Positions 8,221 to 13,409 of a DNA stretch of 13,409 bases are shown piece after piece. Location: positions 1 through 13,409 of the forward strand of contig JBFEKH010000049.1 of the NCBI GenBank assembly GCA_041552775.1, given 5' to 3'. The DNA is from Allopontixanthobacter sp041552775 (GTDB lineage: Bacteria; Pseudomonadota; Alphaproteobacteria; Sphingomonadales; Sphingomonadaceae). How positions within the stretch are numbered: the first letter of the stretch is position 1; each line of letters opens with the position of its first letter. The translations under genes were made by a program, and so were the position numbers. The notes under the pieces are model-generated. The model saw only the letters and a program-made list of their open reading frames with translations. It was not told the origin of the DNA and did no database searches.

Positions 8221-9477
8221 TCAGTCAGCCGTATTAACTACTTCAAGCCGCGGCAGCATCAAGTGGATCCAGCCAAGCGCCGACAAATAGGCACTGGCTG
8301 AGATCAGGAACATAGGGGTGTACCCGAGACCCGCATCCAGTGCCCAGCCTGTAAACTCGAGCATTCCCGCACCGGAAAGATTGCCTGCCAGGGCGCCCAT
8401 GGCAACCACGCTCCCAACTTGCCGGGCAGGCACAATGTCTGCAGTCATCCCGAAGATATTTGTAGAGAACCCCTGATGCGCGAACAGACCAAGTCCAATC
8501 AATAGTGCTGCGACCCATTGGGTGGGTGCATACAGAGCAAGCGGCAAGGGCAGGATCAGTAGCGCATAGGCGAACATCGACGCCTTGCGCGCCTTGTTTG
8601 CGCTCATTCCTCTGCCCATCAGCATGGGAAACAGAAAACCGCTCGAGAGCGCTCCCGCCGCAGCCATCACGTAAACAATCGCGGTGGGATAGCCGATTTC
8701 CGCCTGTCCCAAATCGAATTGGCGGGCAAAGAAATCTGGTGCCCAGAACAGAATGAACCACCACACCAGGTCGGTCAGTGTCTTGGCCCCGATGACTGCG
8801 AGCGTGCGTCGGTCTTTAATCAAAACGCGCCACGGCGGCGCCTTCTCGTCAGTGATGGTCTGAGTTGCGTTGCCAGCTACAGGCTCGAGCCGCGAGGTGC
8901 CAAGCCACCAGAACAGTAACCAGACAAACCCGAGCAGGCCTGTAATCAGAAACGCCGCGTGCCAGCCGAGCGCCAGCGCGATCAGCGGAACCACCAGCGG
9001 CGCTACGATTGCACCGATGTTGGAAGCGCTGTTGATTACGCCCAGCCCGATCGATCGTTCGCGGACCGGTAGATAGGTCGCTGCTGCCTTGATCGCCGCC
9101 GGTGTGTTGACCGCTTCGGCAACTGCGAGAGTAACCCTGGCTGCCACGAATTGCTGGACAGTGCTTGCCGCAGCATGCGCCATGCCTGCCAAGCTCCATA
9201 TTCCAACAGCCAGGCCGTAACCCCAACGCACCCCGACCTTGTCGATGAACCAGCCAACCCCGAGAAGGGAAAAGGCAGCCGCGATTTGGAACGAGCTGCC
9301 AAAATGCGCGAATTCCTGATCAGTCCACTGGAAGTCGGCCTGCAGCATAGGCTTGAGCAGGGCGAGAACCTGTCGGTCCAGATAATTGAGGGCTGTCCCA
9401 AAAAAGATGAGTGCAATGAGCCCGATGCGAACGGCGCGTTGCGCTTTGGATCCAGCATCAGTAGTCGAAGTATTCAT
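8221..9477 (-). CDS. MFS transporter, hexuronate/anion symporter-like
   Basis: A 418-residue major facilitator protein with about 12 membrane segments. The first helix ends with LNYLDRQ (30-36), typical of the anion:cation symporter/ExuT-like branch, which moves acidic sugars and other organic anions. A GWFIDKVGVRWGYGLAVGIW segment gives the helix 2-3 loop region. SQ is an anionic sugar, so SQ or its glycerol glycoside is a sensible cargo. This would take the place of the ABC system (SmoEFGH) used by Agrobacterium. I chose the ATG at 9477 because GGGAG lies 7 nt upstream. An upstream ATG at 9504 would add nine residues without such a site. Operator copy B lies about 150 nt upstream. The gene is convergent with the receptor. 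Cargo is inferred from context. Confidence 0.88.
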   Translation of the reverse strand: MNTSTTDAGSKAQRAVRIGLIALIFFGTALNYLDRQVLALLKPMLQADFQWTDQEFAHFGSSFQIAAAFSLLGVGWFIDKVGVRWGYGLAVGIWSLAGMAHAAASTVQQFVAARVTLAVAEAVNTPAAIKAAATYLPVRERSIGLGVINSASNIGAIVAPLVVPLIALALGWHAAFLITGLLGFVWLLFWWLGTSRLEPVAGNATQTITDEKAPPWRVLIKDRRTLAVIGAKTLTDLVWWFILFWAPDFFARQFDLGQAEIGYPTAIVYVMAAAGALSSGFLFPMLMGRGMSANKARKASMFAYALLILPLPLALYAPTQWVAALLIGLGLFAHQGFSTNIFGMTADIVPARQVGSVVAMGALAGNLSGAGMLEFTGWALDAGLGYTPMFLISASAYLSALGWIHLMLPRLEVVNTAD

Positions 9478-9592
9478 TCCCAGTCTCCCTACGATGCCGA
9501 TCACAGGGAAACTCCCGATGCAATTTCCATGCCCGGTCGGCCCGCATTCGACATGCTGTAACTTTCCCCGCTTTACGGTTGGGAAAAATAGC

Positions 9593-9621
9593 TTGCACCA
9601 TGCTGGAAGCGTGGCTTATTG
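9593..9621 (+). promoter_or_regulatory. Possible promoter of the FMN reductase operon
   Basis: TTGCAC (9593-9598), a 17-nt spacer and TTATTG (9616-9621) form a fair plus-strand promoter. Transcription would begin near 9628, within operator copy B (9627-9647). A repressor bound there could shut off this promoter as well as the opposing one. The match is by eye, and the first functional gene begins only at 10053, after the glpD remnant. Confidence 0.3.
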
Positions 9622-9623
9622 GC

Positions 9624-9652
9624 TCGATATGACACCGCAAGACAGATGGCAA
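9624..9652 (-). promoter_or_regulatory. Putative promoter of the MFS transporter gene
   Basis: On the minus strand TTGCCA (9647-9652) and TATCGA (9624-9629) are separated by exactly 17 nt, a good sigma-70-type pair. The repeated element 9627-9647 occupies the spacer, at the same distance from the -10 box as in the sulfoquinovosidase promoter. Transcription would start near 9617, leaving a leader of about 140 nt before the ATG at 9477. Confidence 0.45.
9627..9647. promoter_or_regulatory. Putative operator, copy B
   Basis: Second copy of the element found at 5716-5736: ATATGACACCGC, AA at the two variable positions, then GACAGAT. It lies in the divergent region between the MFS gene and the glpD-remnant/FMN reductase operon. 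Matching position relative to a -10 box at both sites suggests a shared repressor, most simply the LacI protein encoded at 2549-3595. Confidence 0.6.
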
Positions 9653-9711
9653 GCAATTGGCGCACACCTCAGGTCCTGGTCTGTTATGGGTGCAGACAAT
9701 CGGACTGGTGT

Positions 9712-10056
9712 GTGACCCACGGAGTTAGCCATTCCCCTGAGCAATACAGCTTGGACGTGATCGTGCTTGGCTGCGGGATAGACGGTGCCGGGGTTGTCCG
9801 CGATGCTCCGGGGCGCGGGGCGAGCATGCTGCTGCTCGAATGCGGTGACCTGGCGAGGGGGGACAACCTCTCCAATCTGGGCGAAGATTTTGGTCATAGT
9901 TTCAGTACCAAAGCGGTGGATCGCCTCGTGAACTGCGCATGGGCGATCGAGACTGATGATATCTTATGCCGTCTCAGTAAGCTGGGATTGAATTCCAGCG
10001 CGCTACAACCAGACCTTCTGGCACAATATCTGGAGAAAAAGGTGATCCGTTCATGA
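9712..10056 (+). pseudogene. glpD: Remnant of glycerol-3-phosphate dehydrogenase with its middle deleted
   Basis: The frame contains the GlpD N-terminus: a dinucleotide-binding GCGIDGAGVVRDAPGRG like the usual GGGINGAGIARDAAGRG, then MLLLECGDLARG. It jumps directly to the GlpD C-terminal region, GEDFGHSFSTKAVDRLV then WAIETDDILCRLSKLGL, like the family's WA.TADDILWRRTKLGL. GlpD is about 500 residues, so roughly 400 central residues are missing, including the catalytic part. The join near 9880 is in frame and the frame stays open. Start is uncertain: GTG at 9712 is in frame, and homology begins at about 9745. The stop overlaps the FMN reductase start (ATGA, 10053-10056), so translating the remnant may still couple to that gene. 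The ancestral enzyme could have used glycerol released from sulfoquinovosyl glycerol (inference). Confidence 0.75.
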
Positions 10057-10607
10057 CCAGCATAGTTGCATTGGGCGGCACCCCGCGTCCCGGTTCTTCG
10101 ACCGAGAAAGTACTTGCCGTTGCGTGCCGCGCGGCGGAAGCTTTGGGAGCGACAATTACTTATTTTGACGGTGCGTATATGAGTGCACTTCCGTTTTATG
10201 GCGGTCCGGGCCACAGCAAGGAAGCGGGCGAGGTCATGGTGGCGGCGTTGCGTTCGGCAGACGGAGTGCTGATCGCATCGCCAGGCTACCACGGCAGCAT
10301 TTCCGGTCTGGTCAAGAATGCCCTCGACTATATCGAGGATCTCTCGAGCGATGCCAGGCCCTATCTGCATGGCCGCCCGGTGGGACTGATTGCAACATCC
10401 TATGGTCATCAAGCGGCAATGAGCACATTGCTTACCCTGCGCAGCATTACCCACGCCTTGCGCGGCTGGCCGACGCCGGTTGGAGCAGCGATCCGCACCA
10501 GCCCGGAAACTTTTGACGAAGCTGGCGAAATTCGCGACGCCGGCGCCCGGATACAGCTCGAACTGGTTGGCCAGCAGGTCTTCGGAGTGATGGGAAAGCT
10601 TTTATGA
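10053..10607 (+). CDS. NADPH-dependent FMN reductase (SsuE/MsuE type)
   Basis: A 184-residue flavodoxin-fold reductase. The FMN phosphate loop reads GGTPRPGSST (8-17), and the second flavin-contact motif is SPGYHGSISGLVKNALDYIEDL-like at 76-97. Length and motifs match SsuE and MsuE, which supply FMNH2 to sulfonate monooxygenases. No other flavin reductase is visible in the window, so it is the natural partner of the SmoC-like enzyme, although it lies on the opposite strand about 8.4 kb away. It is not of the flavin-reductase-domain type I recall for Agrobacterium SmoA. The start has AGGTGA about 8 nt upstream and overlaps the glpD remnant by 4 nt. Its stop overlaps the RibB-like gene (10604-10607). 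Confidence 0.88.
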   Translation: MTSIVALGGTPRPGSSTEKVLAVACRAAEALGATITYFDGAYMSALPFYGGPGHSKEAGEVMVAALRSADGVLIASPGYHGSISGLVKNALDYIEDLSSDARPYLHGRPVGLIATSYGHQAAMSTLLTLRSITHALRGWPTPVGAAIRTSPETFDEAGEIRDAGARIQLELVGQQVFGVMGKLL

Positions 10608-11203
10608 ACTACAACACAAGCTTGGAAGTCATTGGTGCCCACCTTGAAGCGGGTGGAATCATCATTCTATCCGGGGATTCCTTGCGCGCAGGCGATCTCG
10701 ATTTTGCCATGGCTGCCAGGAAGGTCACTCCGGAAGCGATCAACTTCATGGCCCGCCATGGCCGCGGGCTGATTTGCCTGGGGCTGACCCGCGAACGCGC
10801 CTGGGAGCTCGGCATCACTTCTCAGAACCGCGACGGAACCGCTGACAGCGGCCGGCCTTTTGGTGTTTCAATCGAAGCAAAGCACGGGGTCGACACTGGC
10901 ATTTCGGCGCATGACCGGGCCCACACGATCGCTGTTGCAATGGCGCCAGATGCGCGCGCCGCTGATCTGGTCAGTCCAGGGCATGTCTTCCCCCTGATAG
11001 CGAACCCGGGCGGGATAGAAGCCCGCCGCTCCACTTTGGAAGCAGGCATTGCGCTATGCCGCAAATTCGACCTGGGCGAAGGCATCGTGCTTTGTGCCAT
11101 TCTGCGTGCCGATGGCACGATGGCGCGGGTGGAAAATATGGAGGAATTTGCAGCGACGCATTCAACTCCGATCCTGGATATCGCGGCGCTTGCCGGTGGC
11201 TGA
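10604..11203 (+). CDS. RibB-like protein lacking key DHBP synthase residues
   Basis: A 199-residue homologue of 3,4-dihydroxy-2-butanone 4-phosphate synthase. Family blocks are clear: KVTPEAINFMARHGRGLIC (40-58), GVDTGISAHDRAHTI (95-109), PGHVFPL (125-131) and DGTMAR (170-175). The active site is not conserved. The acidic loop DDEDRENEGD of E. coli RibB is replaced by GDSLRAGDLD, so metal ligand E38 becomes A29. Metal ligand H153 becomes T144, and E174 (VLCEL) becomes A165 (VLCAI). It is therefore unlikely to make riboflavin precursor (inference). It overlaps the FMN reductase upstream (ATGA) and the YeiH gene downstream, so it belongs to the same operon. It may bind a sugar phosphate or flavin-related ligand, act as a partner or regulator, or have a new activity. 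Function unknown. Confidence 0.85.
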   Translation: MNYNTSLEVIGAHLEAGGIIILSGDSLRAGDLDFAMAARKVTPEAINFMARHGRGLICLGLTRERAWELGITSQNRDGTADSGRPFGVSIEAKHGVDTGISAHDRAHTIAVAMAPDARAADLVSPGHVFPLIANPGGIEARRSTLEAGIALCRKFDLGEGIVLCAILRADGTMARVENMEEFAATHSTPILDIAALAGG

Positions 11204-12272
11204 CAAAACCGGCCCAAGTTCGACTCCGGTGGGAGCTGACCTGTACGGCGAAATATGGCTCACGCAGGAACTGGAAGGCAGGCCCCAGCGGCGATTAGCC
11301 GACTATTTTCCTGGTCTCGCGATTGTCGCCATTGCGGCCGCTGCAGCAAGCTTCATGGCCGAGCACTATGGATTACCAGTGATCCTGGCTGGATTGCTGA
11401 TCGGACTGGCGCTTAATTTTGTCTCGGCAGACGACCGGGTAAAGCCTGGTTTCGACGTTTGTAGCACCAGTTTCCTGCGCTGGGGCATTGTGTTGCTGGG
11501 CACTCAGATAACCGTGATGCAGATTACTGACCTGGGCCTGCTGCCTTTTGCGGCCCTTATCAGCATCATGGGCATAGTGATCTTTGTCGGAGTGGCGGCT
11601 TCAAGGGCGGTTGGCCAGGGCACTTATGTCGGACTGCTTGCTGGCGGGGCTACCGCGATCTGCGGGGCATCGGCAGCACTGGCGATCTACGCGGTGATTG
11701 GCCGAGACCGGCTGGAACAGCACCGTTTTACTTTTACATTAGTAGGCATTTCGCTCGCGAGCGCGCTGGCGATGTCGACCTATCCGATTCTGGCGCAAAT
11801 GTTTGGCTTTACTGATCGTCAGGCAGGTTTCCTGATGGGCGCTGCCATTCACGATGTGGCCCAGTCACTTGGCGGGGGGTTCGATTTTTCCCGCGGCGCG
11901 GGTGAGGTGGCTACAATTGTCAAGCTAACTCGGGTGGCACTGCTTGCCCCGGTGGTTGCGCTGATTGGCTTGATAGTCGGTAGCTCGCAAGAATCTGGAA
12001 ACGGGCTCCGTTCTAAACTTCCATTCCCCTGGTTTATTTTAGCATTCTTTGCGATTGTAGCCGTCAACTCAGTCGTGACAGCTCCGGACATTGTACGCGA
12101 GTACGGCCTAATCGCGTCCAAAGGCCTGTTGCTCTTCGCAGTGATAGCCACGGCCATGCGGTCACGCCTCGATGCGCTGCTATCCGAAGGATGGCGCGGT
12201 ATTGTGCCGGTGTTCGCCGCGACGATAATCTCCTTTGTCACAACTTTCCTGTTTGCCTGGCAGTTCATTTGA
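11196..12272 (+). CDS. yeiH: YeiH-family (UPF0324) putative sulfite/sulfate exporter
   Basis: A 358-residue inner-membrane protein with about ten hydrophobic segments from residue 38 on. The motifs are FLRWGIVLLG (93-102) and GGATAICGASAALAI (150-164), typical of the YeiH/UPF0324 family annotated as putative sulfate exporters. In this operon it most likely removes sulfite released by the monooxygenase, a role played by other exporter families in known sulfonate pathways. The frame is open from 11049, but the GTG at 11196 gives the family's usual length (about 350) and overlaps the RibB-like stop by 8 nt (GTGGCTGA). No strong ribosome binding site precedes it, so coupled translation is likely. 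Substrate is inferred from context. Confidence 0.85.
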   Translation: MADKTGPSSTPVGADLYGEIWLTQELEGRPQRRLADYFPGLAIVAIAAAAASFMAEHYGLPVILAGLLIGLALNFVSADDRVKPGFDVCSTSFLRWGIVLLGTQITVMQITDLGLLPFAALISIMGIVIFVGVAASRAVGQGTYVGLLAGGATAICGASAALAIYAVIGRDRLEQHRFTFTLVGISLASALAMSTYPILAQMFGFTDRQAGFLMGAAIHDVAQSLGGGFDFSRGAGEVATIVKLTRVALLAPVVALIGLIVGSSQESGNGLRSKLPFPWFILAFFAIVAVNSVVTAPDIVREYGLIASKGLLLFAVIATAMRSRLDALLSEGWRGIVPVFAATIISFVTTFLFAWQFI

Positions 12273-12562
12273 CTGTTCCCAGTCAGCAAAAATGACACAA
12301 GATTGAACTAAGGGCTGCCTTTTCGGCGCCCAAGGCCAGGATATGTTGCCTGCATTCGGGAAAAGTACCTGCCACTCTTTTCGCCCATGAATTAACGGCA
12401 GCTAATCGCCAGCCGACCCCGAAAAGTGGAAGTTCAGGTCCGTCCTACCAAGCGGTCTTCCAGCCTCAGCTATCCGATGTGCGCGTTCGGGGTGATCGAT
12501 GAAGGGTCTCTAATGGCGGAGCTGGGGGCGCATAGCCGACCGGCAAGAAGCGGGGCCGCAAG
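12273..12562. other. Intergenic stretch without recognisable gene
   Basis: I see no open frame with family resemblance between the YeiH stop and the istA fragment. The sequence GGGCTGCCTTTTCGGCGCCC around 12313-12332 could fold only weakly, so I do not call a terminator for the YeiH operon. The left boundary of the IS21 remnant must lie somewhere here but I cannot locate an inverted terminal repeat. Confidence 0.4.
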
Positions 12563-12797
12563 CGGCCAGGCGGCTCCCTTGGCGGCGATCGGGTAATGGC
12601 CGAAATCCTGACGCTGGTCCTGCAGCATGATGAGCAGACGGTGCAGTCCGCGGTCGAAATGGCTCTGGAATCCGGGCTGGCGACCAAGACCCATGTTCTG
12701 GGTATCCTGCACCGGCTGACCCGTGGCGCTCACCGATGGCAAGGCACCACAGGTTACACCGATCAATGCACCGCAAGACCTGCGTCATGCGTCATGA
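12563..12797 (+). pseudogene. istA: C-terminal fragment of IS21-family transposase IstA, frameshifted
   Basis: The plus frame reads GGDRVMAEILTLVLQHDEQ then LESGLATKTHVLGILHRLT (12581-12721), which resembles the C-terminus of IstA. The frame is then broken: the remainder LTDGKAPQVTPINAPQDLRHAS continues one frame over (12729-12797) to a TGA. About 13 extra bases between 12721 and 12735 account for the shift. The N-terminal helix-turn-helix and the DDE catalytic core are absent, so it cannot transpose. Its stop overlaps the istB start (12787), the usual IS21 arrangement. Confidence 0.7.
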
Positions 12798-13209
12798 TCC
12801 TGCCAGCGCCGCCGTCATGGTCATTCTGCGCACCCTCAAGATGTACGGCATGGCCGGTGCCGTCAGCGACTTGATCGATCAAGGTGCTCCGGGGTTCGAG
12901 GCCGCCGTGCCGATCCTCTCCCAGCTGCTCAAGGCAGAAATGGCCGAGCGCGAGGTGAGGTCCATCGCATACCAGATCAAGGCCGCCCGGTTCCATGCCT
13001 ACAAGGATCTGGCCGGGTTCGACCTTGCATCCAGCGAGGTAAACGAGGCTCTGGTCTGCGGGCTTCATCACGGCGAGTTCATCGATGGAGCCGACAATGT
13101 CGTCCTGATCGGCGGCCCGGGAACCGGCAAGACCCATCATTGCAACATCTTGGAAACCGGCAATGTCAGCTTCCGGCTCAGGGCCAGCTTCGCAGCCCCA
13201 AAAGCATGA
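12787..13209 (+). pseudogene. istB: Internally deleted IS21-family ATPase IstB
   Basis: IstB is the AAA+ helper of IS21 transposition, usually about 250-270 residues; this frame has 140. The N-terminus is intact: MRHDPASAAVMVILRTLKMY and ALVCGLHHGEFIDGADNVVL up to the Walker A GGPGTGKT (109-116). The reading then passes straight to the family's C-terminal end, THHCNILETGN followed by SFRLR. The Walker B and sensor region are lost in frame. The junction lies in GACCCAT, which probably occurred at both ends of the lost segment (GKTH and LTHHC), suggesting deletion between short repeats. Start chosen at 12787 by family fit; the frame opens at 12736. Non-functional. Confidence 0.75.
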
Positions 13210-13258
13210 AAGGAAGAAGTACCAGAGTGACGAAATCCCCGCATCGCGGGACATGAAC

Positions 13259-13290
13259 TAACCGGGTCCAGTTCTCAGTGGAAATCAACA
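13259..13290. mobile_element. Probable right-end region of the IS21 remnant
   Basis: GGGTCCAGTTCTCAGTGGAAATCAACA just past istB resembles the terminal transposase-binding repeats I associate with IS21-type elements. I find no matching inverted copy on the left, so the element's ends and target duplication cannot be defined. Confidence 0.35.
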
Positions 13291-13409
13291 GCCGAGGCTT
13301 TCCCGCCGGTCGAGGAATGAGCAAAGCGGAAGTTTATTTTGTCACGGTACACGATTACTATACGCAGTTAAATAATTATTCAATTTTATCAACAATTTAT
13401 AGCGCGGCA
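13291..13409. other. AT-rich right edge, no gene seen
   Basis: Base composition turns markedly AT-rich from about 13330 to the end (runs such as TTAAATAATTATTCAATTTTATC), unlike the rest of the window. It could be a promoter region or foreign DNA beyond the IS remnant. No coding frame or repeat is recognisable. Confidence 0.4.

Noticed and set aside
9478..9504. Earlier ATG at 9504 for the MFS gene
   Set aside because: The ATG at 9477 has a GGGAG ribosome binding site at good spacing; the upstream one does not.
9894..10454. Minus-strand frame of 186 codons opposite the FMN reductase
   Set aside because: No recognisable motifs, and it runs antisense through well-conserved coding sequence.
11049..11195. 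N-terminal extension of the YeiH frame
   Set aside because: It lies wholly inside the RibB-like gene in another frame and would add 49 residues before the family's normal N-terminus.
12292..12298. ATGACAC as a third operator copy
   Set aside because: Only the first seven or so bases match, and it lies after the end of the YeiH gene with no promoter-facing gene nearby.
1..13409. CRISPR array, tRNA or rRNA genes
   Set aside because: I saw no regularly spaced direct repeats and no tRNA or rRNA signature on either strand by eye.

Overview
The window looks like part of an alphaproteobacterial chromosome, most likely from Sphingomonadales. This rests on moderately high GC, a large TonB-dependent receptor with an EEIVVTA start to its mature part, tightly packed operons with 4-nt overlaps, and GTG/TTG start codons. 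The assignment is inferred from style and not proven.

The centre (about 568-12272) is, in my reading, a complete gene set for oxidative desulfonation of sulfoquinovose (SQ), the sulfonated glucose of plant and cyanobacterial sulfolipid. It resembles the sulfo-SMO pathway described in Agrobacterium but with different transport and flavin-supply parts. On the minus strand one operon (5652 down to 568) encodes a GH31 sulfoquinovosidase, a LacI-family regulator, an aldo/keto reductase (SmoB-like) and an SsuD/SmoC-like flavin-dependent monooxygenase. Every junction is a 4-nt ATGA overlap. Divergent from it is a TonB-dependent receptor (5828-8146), ending in a strong terminator that it shares with a convergent MFS transporter (8221-9477). 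A plus-strand operon (10053-12272) follows with an SsuE/MsuE-type FMN reductase, a RibB homologue that has lost key catalytic residues, and a YeiH-family exporter that could remove sulfite. It is preceded by a glpD remnant with its middle deleted.

Proposed flow: the receptor brings SQ glycoside across the outer membrane and the MFS protein carries glycoside or SQ across the inner membrane. The sulfoquinovosidase releases SQ. The monooxygenase, fed FMNH2 by the FMN reductase, converts SQ to 6-oxo-glucose plus sulfite. The aldo/keto reductase makes glucose, and YeiH exports sulfite. A 21-nt element matching at 19 of 21 positions lies in both divergent promoter regions (5716-5736 and 9627-9647). 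It is probably the operator that ties these units together under the LacI regulator.

The flanks are gene-poor. Positions 1-567 hold no recognisable gene but contain a long imperfect hairpin (17-89). Positions 12273-13409 hold a decayed IS21-family element (istA tail and an internally deleted istB), followed by an AT-rich stretch at the right edge.
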